The translations under genes were made by a program, and so were the position numbers. Below, piece by piece: positions 47,226 through 59,126 of a DNA stretch of 64,000 bases; the first letter of the stretch is position 1; every line of letters starts with the position of its first letter. The DNA comes from Adineta ricciae (Eukaryota > Rotifera > Eurotatoria > Adinetida > Adinetidae), in contig CAJNOJ010000194.1 in assembly GCA_905250025.1 (NCBI GenBank), positions 62,001 through 126,000 of the forward strand. The letters run 5' to 3'. Below the pieces are notes generated by a model. The model worked only from the letters and a program-made list of their open reading frames with translations. It searched no databases and was not told the origin of the DNA.

Positions 47226-49872
47226 TTACTTATGGCTCTTAACTCGAAATACTCTTTGCAAATTTTCGGACATTTTCAATTCATGTCGCGAATTCTTCTC
47301 TTTCAATTTCAAGTCTTCCAATGCACAAAGAAATAGAGTATCAACAGCCATTGAGTAAACAGAAAAGAAACAGCTAGCAACAATATATGTACCAACTATA
47401 ATCAGTGCCAAAGGAATGAAGTAATAATGTAACTCAGGAACATATTTTTCCGATCCAGCAATTCGATGCGTGAAGAAGAAGAATCCAAGAATACCAATAC
47501 CAGCAGTAATGCACATTTTACCAAGGAAGATCAGAAAATCGCAGACTTTATCAATAACTAATAGCCGAAGTGGATTGGAAACAATGACAGCAAATGCACG
47601 ACGTGCTGATGTTAAAAATCCAGTGCCATAGATGGCCGTCATGATGTAAGCATTTCGATTGAGAAATTTAAGAAATTTTTCCAAACAAAGTAAGCAACAT
47701 CGACAGCAGCACATTAGACATTTAGCTACTTTTCCTGTTTTATCTTTGACTTTCTTTTGGAAGTATTCTAAGACGGTACGAATGAGTTTGACGATTGCAA
47801 TTACTAATGAGCCAAACGCTAGTGTACCGAGATGAAAAGCAAGTGCACGAAATAATGATAAACATAATGAAGAACACGGAATACCAACACGTCTACTATC
47901 CCAATAGTATCGTGCATAAACTCCCGCTAAAATCGATTCATTCGATTACACGAATCATTCGAAATCTACTCAAACTCACCGAGAACTAATTGGCCAAGTC
48001 CAATAACGAAAGCAGTCAACCAAAACAACATAAACGCTGAAAACAGTTGTGGTAACCACTGGTTTTTATTCACAAAACTAATGAATGATTTGAAATGACG
48101 ACCCGTACCTAAAAACAACAACGTAAACATCCATTAAACAATAAGTCAAATTTAACCTACCGTTCAACACACTATCTAAGTCGACTTGAGGATCATATCC
48201 ATATTCCCAAAAAATACAATCTCCACTCAATCCATCCGTGTTATCCCATGTGCGAGGATTACATATTTCACCATAATGCGTTACTGTCGAATTGTTTGTT
48301 AGATTACTAAACGCTAAACGATATATGGGCTTTCCTGCAGTTGCTAAGTAGACCGATACGACTGCCCAATAAGCTAAAACGCCAATTTGTAATACGAATG
48401 GTATGAATGGCCAGAAAAGACTGAAGAAGTTGTATCCAACAGCTTTGGATGCTTCTTTTAGAATAGCTAAAGCAATTCGTAGACGTTTAAATAAAACCAA
48501 TAAGATCAACACTGATATAATCAGAATAATCGTGCAGATAATTGCAATAACTAGCCATGTTATTGGTAAACTTCGATAATAATTTGCATCAGCAACAAAT
48601 TTGAATTCTGTAAAGATTTGATTGTCGTTCTTTTCTCGCAATTGCATAAATTCGAAAAATGATAAACCACTCGCAACGGCTAGTAATAGAATAAATAGGG
48701 CTATACCAAGCCAAACAATGGGTTTTGCGAACCAACGCATTAAAACAATCCATATAAACTAGAAAGTCAAACAAAAAACATCTTCTTTTCAACATTTCAG
48801 GAAGAATTACGCTTACAGAAATAATCGCAGCAAAACCCAAGCCAAGTAGAATATATTGCCATGATGTAGCAAAGTCTTCCATGAGGAATGCCGCAATTTC
48901 TCTCAGATTCAAAACGTCAACAAGATATTTTACACCCTAAAATCAATTCACAGTGAAATTAAATCATTTTCTCGTAAGAAAGACTTTACTTGTTCAAGTT
49001 TCGATCCATTCAGTGGTTGACCATCGGAACCATCGATAGTTTTATTTCTTCCATCATCATCTGTTGCCTAAAATAAAAGTGTTCTTGTCGTCTAAGTTAT
49101 TCAATTGTTATGCTTTACCGCAAGAACCGAATTCGCAAGACTTTGTATATGTTCCGGGACACAACGACCAAATAATGGTTTACTAGCAAGGATATAGGAC
49201 GCACATTTTCCATCTTGAACTAGTTGATTATTGTCAGTTTGTTCATCGGTAACGTCATAAGTACAAACTCGAGTAGATGGATAACTTTGAAATTTGTAAT
49301 GGGATGTTCGATTAGGACATTGATGAACGCACACTTGAGTTGTTGGACAAACAAATGGTCGACCTTTGGCAAGATTTGTTGGAATATTGAATGCTTTAAT
49401 ACATTTCGTCCAATCAAAAAAATAAACATAAGGCCGATCAGCGAACTCGCCTGAACCACATAAATGACCTTGACTATCCGTTGGGTGAATTAATTGTTTC
49501 GGATCACCTAAACATCTCAAAGAACATTTTCAAAACAGTTTTTAACGAACGAATATACCTTCGATAAATGCGAATATACTGAGAATAACGAAAAGAATGA
49601 TAAATATTAGAAATAGAATACAGCATGGAATATCTAAAGATTCGTTTTCAGTTATTCATTTCGAATATTTTCTTCGAAGGATTTCCTGAATTTACCAGTA
49701 CAAAATCGTTTTCTTCGTAGACCATGCTTAGGTTTCTCGTCATAGTTTTGTTTCTCTGGATCTACCGTTGAACGTGATGACGTTTGTCGATGTCTAAAAT
49801 GAAAATTTCAAATTAGTAAACATCAATTAGAAATTATACAACGAAAGACAGTCTTTACCTATGCGATGTCAT
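47226..49872 (-). CDS. SLC44A: Choline transporter-like protein (SLC44 family)
   Basis: About ten exons. The start ATG at 49872-49870 (MTSHR) is followed by a short basic cytosolic segment (KHGLRRKRFCT) and a first membrane helix near 49600. A large extracellular loop (GDPKQLIHPTDSQGHLCG, FDWTKCIKAF, CPTTQVCVHQCPN) is the SLC44 hallmark. Many helices follow between 48900 and 47250 (SWQYILLGLGFAAI, KPIVWLGIALFILLLAVASG, IFWEYGYD loop, then RRAFAVIVSNPLRLLVIDKV). The protein ends FRVKSHK and stop at 47226-47228. SLC44 proteins carry choline and related amines across plasma and mitochondrial membranes. They have about ten helices. Exact subfamily (CTL1-5) not determined. Confidence 0.92.
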
Positions 49873-51144
49873 CTCAGATGTTGTAAAAACGACTTTATGT
49901 CTATCTGGTTGTTTTACTTCAATATTTTATCATCACAGAGTGACGTTGAATCAATAAGGATGGAAAGAAAGTTGAAAAGTAAAGTAGTTTGAAGTCAATA
50001 AAAAAGATACCATTGATAAGCATATTAGTTAGAGTAACATGCTGCCGAATGAGATTTTCGGTGATAAGTTATATAGAGAAAAAAAGTGAGTCTTATGATA
50101 CGAGAAGGATAAAACTGTTAAGTCGGGAACTTTATATTGTTATGGAAACAGAAAACACTGATAAAAACATCACGACTGATAAGCAAAAAGATTTTTATTA
50201 AAAATACAAGTAGATGCCAACGTGAAAGTTGTATAGTGTTTCGGTTGTATGACTCATTTGTTAAAAGATTTGTCAAAGAAAATCTCATCGTCGTCGGAAC
50301 TGATTGATAAGATTATAATAAAACTGTTAATGTGGCAATAAATCGAACGGATACTCAATACAATGTCGAATAGAAATGCACATTTAGAAAATAAAGTTAT
50401 CAAATTCAGCTTTCGAACAACTTCTATAAAAATGACAAGCAAAATGAAAGTGTCTACACACTGTTTCGCTCTTGTTCTCATCTAAAACTTCAACTAAATA
50501 TATTCCTCATATTCGATAGTTATTTTGAATTGAATTAATGCAGCTAGAAGTTCAAATTCAAAGTAAATATCTGATGGCGGTTTTGAGTGCAAGTATCCAA
50601 CATAGTATTATCTATGGTTCGGTGGAAATTTGAATTCTACTTCAGTGATCACTGCTAATCTTCGAATAATTTGTCATATTCGTGAGTTAGGACCACAGGA
50701 AAAGCGTTTCCGAACATGCTCGATCCACATTTCAGACGTTCGAGCTTTTGATCGTGGTCTGACATTGTACAAACGATCGTGAAAGAATTCCCACATAGAG
50801 AAATATACGATATCTTTTATATCGTTTTACTCTGACGTAAAAATGCATAAGCAAGAGGAATATATATGTATTCGTATATCCGAATAGATCGACTCTGCAA
50901 TACATAGATGATAGTAGAAGCTTTAATATATACATTGAAACGCATCTTCTTTATTTCGAACGTTTAATCTGTTCGTAGATGTCGCTTGTAAGCAACGATT
51001 ATGAGAAAATTCTTTTATTCGTTCTTGGACAAAGCGAACAGAATGAACAAGATATGCGGTCCATACTCCATATTGTACAAACCATTATTTATTTTTCTTG
51101 TAACCTTGCATCATTGTTTTGGTTTTGATTGAATCAATTGAACT
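49873..51144. other. Shared upstream region of divergent SLC44 and PARL genes
   Basis: 1.27 kb between divergent start codons, so it should hold both promoters. One short peptide-like run (about 50640-50780, plus: ICHIRELGPQEKRF, RAFDRGLTLY) stays open for 47 codons. I do not recognise it; it may be a remnant. Confidence 0.4.
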
Positions 51145-53064
51145 ATGTGGTTAAGATACTCCAAATGGATCTTATCTTCATCGACAAATCCTTCACTACG
51201 ATATTTACAGTCCATTCAACAATTTCGTACGCAAATAAGTCGAAATCCGTTGAAAGGACGAACAAAACGTTCGATAAAAAATTTCGATGAATCCAATGTT
51301 TTACATGTTGAACCTCATAATGAACTTCGTCCAACTCGACTTTTAATTCGTCCAACTGTCTTCACCGTCGGTGTAAGTAATTCGTCATAGTTCTCTCAGA
51401 AAAGAAAGTTTCTTTTTTAAGTTCGTCGGTTGTTCATTTGTCACATGTGCTATTTGGCAATACGAATCACAGAGAAACAAATTACGAAAACTTAAAGAGC
51501 GTTGGCAATCGAAACTGAATTCAGATCAAATATCTTCTCAAGTAATTTTCTTTCCAGTTCATTCGTGCACTCTTCTTGATTGGTTTTCTTTTAGTTAAAA
51601 AATATCTGGCGCGATGTTTCGGAACCTAAACGTGTCGTTGGAACAATTATCGGTTTGAACCTTCTCGTTTTTCTTGCATGGAGAGTCAAAAGATTAGAAC
51701 CATTTATGCTGAAATACTTTACATCAAGCCCTTTCAAACGTAAATTTCGTTCGTAAACGATGATTAGAAAACGATTTTCTTTGTTTCTATAGCAAATCTT
51801 AGTTCGATGGTATTGTCGACGTTTAGTCACTATAATGGAATACATTTTTTATGTAATATGTATGTTCTATGGTCATTTCATGAGCCCATTGTACGAATGT
51901 TTGGCAAAGAACAATTTACTGGTTTGTTAAAAGTGCTTCAAAAACAACATCTTATCTTTTCATTTGTTTTCTAGCTGTTTATTTATCTTCTGGTAAGATA
52001 ATTCAATTCGTTTACTTCTCAACCGTATAAGTTTCATTTTTCTGCAAAGGGGTCATTTCTTCTTGGTTGAGTTACGTGTTCAAAGTTGTGACAAAAACAC
52101 CGAATATTTCTCTTGGAGCTGTAAGTAACTAATCAACTTCAATGTTGATAAAGACAACTTGTGCTTGATGACCTTGAGAAAGCGAGGTGAGTGTGGCAAA
52201 GAGTTTGCTTGTTTTTTTACTGTCAGGTCAAAATTCTTTTGTTGTCATCTGGGCAGCTATGGTAGTCTGATAACAAAAAAATCCCACATTTCGAGTTTAG
52301 TTATCTTTTATCAAACTATTCGTTCTCTACACTGTTATTTTCAACTTGTATAACACTCATGGATGATCATGAGATCATATTACAATGTATGAGTGAATCC
52401 ATCTAACTGAAGGTCTTTATTGAGTTTATCAAGTAGATCAAAAGCATTGAATAGGATTCACATTGTATTGAGCCAAGCAAAGGGGAAATTTTCATTTTCT
52501 CATACTCCCAGTAGATATTATTTGATCTATGTCAATCATGAATGGTAAATTCCGTAGAAGGAGAATTTTTCTTACCCCCTCCCCCGGAAGAATGTGAAGA
52601 TATTGCAAAGAATGTGAACTTGACTTTTTGTTCTAGTCCGGCTCGATAATGGCGCTGTTAGGTGCTGTTTGTACCCAGTTTCCTGATGCACAATTGGCCA
52701 TTATATTCCTACCGTTCTTTACTTTTTCCGCCGAATCGGTAATTAAATCTCTTCACTTATCTCTATCTAGCATCTCTTTTCATGAAAAGAACGAAAAAAA
52801 AAATGCTCTGTTATTTCATTTGCAGGCTCTTATCACGATGGTGTCCTTTGATCTTCTTGGTACTATAATGCGCTGGCGCTATCTCGATCATTCAGCTCAT
52901 TTAGGTGGAGTGTTATTTGGCATGTAAGTGTGTAATAAAGCACGATAATAATTTCGTTTTTGTACTCTTCTAGTTTCTATGTTAAATATGGTTATAAAAT
53001 CATCTGGGAGTCACTTACACCGGTTGTAGAACGTTGGCATCGCTTACGAGAAAAATTCAAATAA
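51145..53064 (+). CDS. PARL: Mitochondrial rhomboid protease PARL
   Basis: Eight or so exons. The N terminus is basic and Ser-rich (MWLRYSKWILSSS, LKGRTKRSIKNF), as expected for mitochondrial import. An extra N-terminal helix follows (FVGCSFVTCAIW), then the six-helix rhomboid core: LNLLVFLAWRV, the loop STFSHYNGIHFLCNMYVLWSF, the catalytic Ser in GASGSIMALLGAV (made by joining exons ending about 52121 and starting about 52637), and the catalytic His in DHSAHLGGVLFG (about 52890). The stop is TAA 53062-53064. PARL cleaves PINK1, PGAM5 and other proteins in the inner membrane. One intron (about 52122-52636) is roughly 515 bp and carries a C-rich tract at 52578-52590; the others are short. Confidence 0.94.
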
Positions 53065-53435
53065 TTGTTTATTTTTTCATTATTTTCAAAATATTCGTTT
53101 GATGTTATTCATATTCGTCTGAAAAAAGGTCGAATCTTTTCTTTCTTCCATCTTCTTCGTTCTGCATATATTTCGAATGTAAATGAAAGACTAGAAACAT
53201 GTACGACGTGCAAATATGTATGTTGAGTAGATAAAGAAAAAACATGCATGTAAGTTTTCACATTGTTTTACGTCTTTTGTTTCTCTTTATAAAGGCAATA
53301 AGCAGTGGTTATACGACCATTTCTTGCCTTTGTGTAAGAAGAAATCTGACTGATGGTCTAATTGCTATTGAAATGATGCACAGCTGTGATGATCGTTTCT
53401 TTTGTTTTTTATTTCAGAATGGAATATTTACTGCT
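53065..53435. other. Short spacer between PARL and the SLC16 gene
   Basis: Includes the PARL 3' UTR and SLC16 leader. A TTATTTCAG acceptor ends at 53417. An ATG at 53419 opens only a six-codon frame that ends inside the true start, a minimal upstream open reading frame. Confidence 0.45.
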
Positions 53436-55718
53436 ATGACAAGTGGAGGTACGACAAAAAGTGCAGTTCCTGGCGCTGTGGCGCCTGATGGAGGTTGGGG
53501 ATGGATAATTGTGCTAGCGTCTTTTATGATTCATTTTATCATGGATGGGTCAGTTAATTTGAATGAAATTTGTTAAACATTTCTCCTTCTTCTTTATATG
53601 ATAGAATTACCTATTCGATGGGCGAAGTATTCTTGCATCCGATGAGAAGCAGATTAGGTGAAGGGCGAGGTTTAGTTTCAGGAATTTTTGGTGTTTTACC
53701 AGCCATAACACTTGGCGTAGGTACGTAAGATTATCCTCACTTTTATCTGATGTCTTTTTACGAACGAAATATGTTACTTCGTAGGACCGATTGCTACCAT
53801 ATTTGTTAATACGTATGGTTGTCGATTAGTAACAATCGTAGGCGCTTCTATAGCTGCTGTCGGATTTTTAGCAAGTTATTTCTGGGCAAATATATGGTTT
53901 TATTATTTGACTATTGCTATCGTCGGCGGTAGGTTCAATAATCATTCAAATCATTCCTAATCTGCTCTAATAGGTATCGGCTTTGGAATGATCTATCTGC
54001 CAGCTATTGTTTCAGTCGGTTATTATTTCGAAGCGAAGCGTTCTTTTGCGATGGGTATCGCAGTTTGCGGTTCCGGATTGGGTACACTTGTGTTTCCATT
54101 AATAATGCCATATGTCATCAATAAGCCTTTGTGGTTTGACTATGATGGTGCTCTTTTGCTTGAAGCTGGTATCATCTCTATTTGCATTATTTTTGGTGCT
54201 TTGATGGTAATACATATAGCATAGTGGCATGTCGAGTCGAATAGATGGAAAAATTATTCTTCTTCATAGGTACCACTGGCTACTGAGACAAGCGAAATTC
54301 GTCGTAGAGAAAAGAAAGCACGTGCTGAACAGAAACGCTTGGCACTGAATAGCGGAACGATTACTAACAATCCATTCGATGAGCAACAAAGTCAACTACT
54401 TCCAAAAGGCAAAGAAAGGTTTGTAATTGAGACTGTTTTATTATCTATGTAAATATTTGATCGAAATAGGATCCATTTTTCGCGTTCTATGAGTAATATC
54501 TAGTCAATATTTTTCTAAAACAGATCATAAAAACCTTGATGGCACAAGTAGTCGCTAAATATTTGTTTTTTATTTCGATTTTAGTGAAATTGCACTCAGA
54601 ACAATTAGTCCAAACACACGTGAATCAACTGCTGTTGTTCCTAGCGAACAGCAGTTTTCTTCCGACGATGTTGAACAACCTGCATCTCCATATCGAAATG
54701 ATTTGACACAGAAAATCCGTCCTGAAGATGACACAGCCGATCCTTCCGTTGTTCTTTCTCGTAAAGATGCGCTTTATCAAGGTAGTTTACCTAATATACC
54801 ATTATATAATGAAAATGCCGACGAATATCACAACCAAATAATAACAACAACAAGTGACGTTGTGAACAAACCTCGAGTTAAGAAATCATTTTTTGCTCAA
54901 ATTGCTGAACAAATCGATTTGAACCTGTTGAAAGACGCAGCATTTGCCTTATTCGCCATATCGAATTTTTTAACAAGTCTTGGGTTTAATGTTCCATACA
55001 ACTTTGCTAATGACTTAGCAACTGATGCCAATGTTCCCGAAGATAAACGGAATTGGATCATCATGACAATTGGAATTGCGAATTGCTTTGGTCGTGTTGT
55101 TATTGGATTTTTAGGTGATCGCTCATGGGTAAATTCATCTGATGTAGGATGTCTTCAGTTTGTTTTCCTTTTTTCTTTTTTACAGGTCAATCGTTTAGCA
55201 TTATATAATTCAACATTGATTATTGCTGGTGTAGCAACAATGGCTGCACCTTTTTGTACTTCTCTCGTATACACACATATGGTATACGCCGCATTATTTG
55301 GATTTTTTTCGGGTGGATATGTCGGTTTAACATCAATTCTCGTGGTTGACTTAGTTGGTGTTCATAAACTGTCCGATGCATTCGGTACACTTCTATTATT
55401 TCAAGGTGTTGCCGTTGCGATTGGCACACCGATCTGTGGTAAGGCATGCGAAAGAAAAAGTCTCAATTAGTGATCTTCTGCAATACTATTTCAGGTACGA
55501 TGCGTGACTTCTTTACTGGATCTGAACGTCCTTACCTATGGCCATATTTGATATTCGGTGGTTCGATTTTAATCAGCGGTCTTATCCTATTCGCAATTCC
55601 GCTTATACAAAAACGAAAAGAAAATCGACAGAAACTCACTAAGCAACAATTGGATATGGGAGTTCGATCGTATTCGAAACAGAATCTATCCGTACCAGAA
55701 CAACAGCAGCAGCTCTAA
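53436..55718 (+). CDS. SLC16A: Monocarboxylate transporter-like protein (SLC16, MFS)
   Basis: About seven exons. Residues after the start read AVAPDGGWGWIIVLASF, matching the SLC16 signature [D/E]G[G/S][W/F][G/A]W in helix 1. Further family blocks are GPIATIFVNTYGCRLVTIVGA, GFGMIYLPAIVSVGYYFEAKRSFAMGIAVCGSGLGT and the second half from about 54900 (FALFAISNFLTSLGFNVPY, ANCFGRVVIGFLGDRSW). A long charged cytosolic loop (about 54280-54880) separates the two six-helix halves. The stop is at 55716-55718. It moves lactate, pyruvate or other small organic acids or amines; the substrate cannot be told here. Closest in style to the MCT12/MCT14 group, with modest confidence. Confidence 0.9.
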
Positions 55719-56187
55719 CCAAAAAACATTCGTCATTAATAAATCCCTTTAATCGAAACTTTTCTGTTGTGATTTTCTTTGTTTTTTTTGCTCCTTCAGT
55801 TTATTATTAATCGTATTAATCTTCTATTACTACTACTTCTGCTTTCAGGGATTTGTTAGAACAGTACTTATATATACACAAGAAAAAATACATAATAAGA
55901 ACAGTCAATCTACGTTAGTATTTTCTTTGCGATTCGTGTCTTTTTTTAATCGTTGTTTCTCGTTTTATACAGCATAACTTGTCTGACTATTTCAATGATT
56001 CATCATTGCATACACACGAAAAAAAAAACAAATTCTATGTGTGTCTCTTTCTCTTCTTTTTTATTGTCTTTATCACGAACAGTTCTTTTCAAACCATAAT
56101 TTTGCAGTGACATTTTTTTTCTCCTCTAGACTAGTTTATGTAGCCTCTTATCACAATTTCTATCAAAGCATTTCAGTTTTTTTTCAG
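55719..56187. other. Spacer before the WIP gene
   Basis: AT-rich 3' UTR of the SLC16 gene and leader of the next gene. It ends with a polypyrimidine tract and CAG directly abutting the WIP start codon. No coding region. Confidence 0.5.
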
Positions 56188-57135
56188 ATGCCTGCTCCAC
56201 CACCACCACCCCCTCCTCCTCCTCCTCCACCATCAGGATTAGCAATGGCGAATGGAGCTGATCGATCTGGTCTTTTGAATGAAATTGGAAATTTTAGAAA
56301 AGGTGGTTTACGGAAAGCAGTAACCAATGACCGAAGTGCACCAATAATTGGCGGTTCAAGTAATAATATGACGAATAATAATAATAATAATAGCAACAAT
56401 ACCACAAGAACATCATTGACGAATCGACCAAAGATTAATGATAGACCAAGTACAACTCCTTTCATTACAGCGAATCAATTAACTGCTGCGGTGCTAAAAC
56501 CAGCTGGTCCCAATGTCTCAACAGTTAAAGTGAGAAAGCCATCGATTCCACAATTCGCCCCACCGCCACCGATTAATCAACCAGTTGTGAAAACTTCGAT
56601 CGAGCAAACACGATCGGTACTTCAACAAGTTCCACGACTACCACCGCGAGAACCGCCGCCGCCGCCTCCTAATGAAAATAAACCCAAACTATCACAGTTG
56701 CAAATGTCTTCCACAGGTTTTATTTCTTTGACTTCTCTTATTTTCATCAAACCAGTTTTCTTTGCTGAAGGTTCTCAACAAAAGATCACACGTGCACCAC
56801 CTCCACCTCCACCACCATATTGTCCAGAGAATAATGGACACTCTCTGCCAAATACTTCTTCAAGACTTCCCAAGCCAACTAATTCGAATGCACCCCCTCC
56901 ACCACCTCGTGGTGTCATTCCTAATGGTACAATACGCCGAACGTCATCTGATTTTGTTGATCATCCATACACGGATCGCCGATCCGACCAATCATCCAAT
57001 TTTCCCATTATCTATGATCAAAACTTCGAAGCACGATTTCGATTCACTCCACTCGAAGATCTTCCAGTTCCAGATCGATGGCAATCACCTTCAAATCATA
57101 ACAGATCTTCCAAGCATCATGTAAATGTTCGTTGA
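56188..57135 (+). CDS. WIPF: WASP-interacting protein (WIP/verprolin family)
   Basis: About 300 residues, shorter than vertebrate WIP (about 500). It opens with MPA and a run of prolines (profilin-binding type), then an actin-binding WH2 motif (RSGLLNEIGNFRKGGLRKA). Several further poly-Pro segments follow, ending in the WASP-binding C terminus FRFTPLEDLPVPDRW. The family binds and stabilises WASP/N-WASP and actin during filament nucleation. A 54-base segment at 56717-56770 begins GT, ends AG, has no stop and is a multiple of three. It codes a hydrophobic run out of keeping with the rest, so it is almost certainly an intron. The start is fixed by an acceptor ending at 56187. Confidence 0.9.
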   Translation: MPAPPPPPPPPPPPPSGLAMANGADRSGLLNEIGNFRKGGLRKAVTNDRSAPIIGGSSNNMTNNNNNNSNNTTRTSLTNRPKINDRPSTTPFITANQLTAAVLKPAGPNVSTVKVRKPSIPQFAPPPPINQPVVKTSIEQTRSVLQQVPRLPPREPPPPPPNENKPKLSQLQMSSTGFISLTSLIFIKPVFFAEGSQQKITRAPPPPPPPYCPENNGHSLPNTSSRLPKPTNSNAPPPPPRGVIPNGTIRRTSSDFVDHPYTDRRSDQSSNFPIIYDQNFEARFRFTPLEDLPVPDRWQSPSNHNRSSKHHVNVR

Positions 57136-57414
57136 AATCACAAATTTCAATCTCTATTTTTTTTCTCTCTTGTCGTCTCTCATGTTTATTAAAACAAAAC
57201 AAAGTACAGTGATCACTTCTGTTCCGTGCTGTGTCTATTATTCATTATTATACATATATTTTTCTCTCTCACTCTCTTGATCTCATTGTGTTTATTCTCT
57301 ATTTGTCCATTTCTTTTTCTCATTATGTACAAAGAAAAATTCTTTTGAAACAAAACAAATATGTTTATTAGGATGACGATCGTACGTTTACTTTACAGAT
57401 AGAAAAATAATATT

Positions 57415-57828
57415 ATGGCAGGTGAACTCAGTAACAATCAATTGCAAGCAGCAGGTGAACTTGAAATCGAAATGATGCAAGATCTCTACAAAAGGTAGAC
57501 TGATAGCAAACCCAATTCTTTTGAACTTCAATGAATTTTCCCTTTCTTTCGATAAAGAATGACTACAGCTTGCCATAAGAAATGTGTTATTCCACGATAT
57601 AAAGACTCCGAATTATCAAAAGGTGAATCCGTGTGTATCGATCGATGCGTAGCGAAATACATGGAAGTGAGGCAATTCATTTCGAGAGATTTCTTTGAAT
57701 TGAATACTTTCGTTCAGGTTCATGATAGAATTGGTAAACAATTGACATCAATGACTTTACAACAACAACCGTCCTTACAAGCTCAACAAACAGTTGATCC
57801 ATCACGTGCTGTTGGATCATATCAATAG
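57415..57828 (+). CDS. TIMM10: Mitochondrial intermembrane-space chaperone Tim10
   Basis: Three exons (57415-57494, 57558-57666, 57718-57828) give 99 residues, the normal size. Twin CX3C motifs are present, CHKKC and CIDRC, spaced as in small Tims; both pairs form disulfides after import through the Mia40 pathway. Tim10 with Tim9 makes a hexamer that escorts carrier proteins to the TIM22 translocase. Family words include [48 protein letters not shown] acceptor ends at 57398, 16 bases before the ATG. Confidence 0.95.
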
Positions 57829-58634
57829 ACAAATGATTTTGTTAGGTCTTACTTTTCTTTTTGTTACCTGTCTGTAGTGTGGAATGTTGTTTTTCCATTG
57901 ACTGAAACAAAAGAAACGTCATATAAATTACCACGCATCGTTTTCTACTTTTGATAATAATTTATTTCAAAATAGACCCACAAAGGAAATTTTCATGGAA
58001 AGATATTCAAAATTACTCACGCGCTCTAGCGATGTTGAATTCATCAACGATTATTTCTAGTAATGGGTTTGGTGCTAACGGGTTATCGATTTGTCTTACA
58101 GATCATTCAGAAATTCACAGTGATCAATTTCTGCATTTAAAAGCAATTAAGTGACATGAAAGAAAATGTTTCTAACATATACTGGAGACAAAAATACTGC
58201 AATCTGAAGATATGCTCATTAGCAGTTTCCTTTTCAGGAAAATATTTTCCTAAATATTCATTTATAGCTCTTGAAGCACTTCATCTTTTCGTTTCAACAG
58301 GCAAAGGTTATATTCGAGATTGAAATAAATACGTTGCTCGTCTTGTACTGGTTCATTTTATATTGTCTGTGAATGAATGAGAACTCTTCAAGGATATGTA
58401 TGAGCAGAATTGTTCAGATAAAGCTTACAATCTTCCTATAAAACAATCCCATTTGTTGCCAATTAATGGACGATTGTTTTCATAGGCTTCTTCCTCTACA
58501 TCACTAATTTTAGTAATTCGCTACGTCAAGAAACTTAATTATATACATGGTTTGCAAGTCGATTTCATCGTAAATCAATAGTTATAGGTATTGTTGATTG
58601 AGGAACTAACACACTCTTGAGTCAAGAGTCTTGA
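57829..58634. other. Gene-free stretch after Tim10
   Basis: Nothing recognisable apart from a short near-perfect palindrome ACTCTTGA-G-TCAAGAGT at 58612-58628, which sits just outside the next repeat element. Confidence 0.5.
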
Positions 58635-58862
58635 CTACCCAGGTCGAACAATCCCATACTCGGGTCCCATCGGATCTCGCCGGGTCCGAAACATGGATTT
58701 TCTAAGGGTCATCATAGAACATAGCTATAAAGATCGCTCATAAAATTTGCAACAACCGACGGGATTTTTCTAGTCGGATTCCAATGCAACTCCGTTTCCA
58801 GGAATTCGATCGGATTTTGTCGGATGGTCGGATCCAGCATCGGATCTGTTAACCTGGGTATC
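58635..58862. mobile_element. MITE-like element with short terminal inverted repeats
   Basis: Begins with TACCCAGGTCGAAC and ends with a reverse-complement-like ACCTGGGTATCGTTC. The interior of about 225 bp is noticeably GC-richer than its surroundings, with repeated TCGGAT and CGGATC words. No coding capacity and no clear target-site duplication by eye. Confidence 0.5.
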
Positions 58863-59126
58863 GTTCGGCTATGCAACCGTTTTTATTCCTTTCCGAATGA
58901 TTTTATCCGACTTTGCACAGCAACAGCTCTATCTGAAGAAACAATCTATATAAATGTCTCTATGACAAGTACAAAAGTTAAATCCATATATATAGTATAG
59001 TGCCCATAGAATAGTATAAGAATCCATTGGTTGGTAGTGAAACAGATGATTCTTTATTTGAATTTGGCTTCGAGAATCTCTCAAAACAGAAATCATCTCA
59101 TTTATTGATTTTTCTTTCACCGAGTA

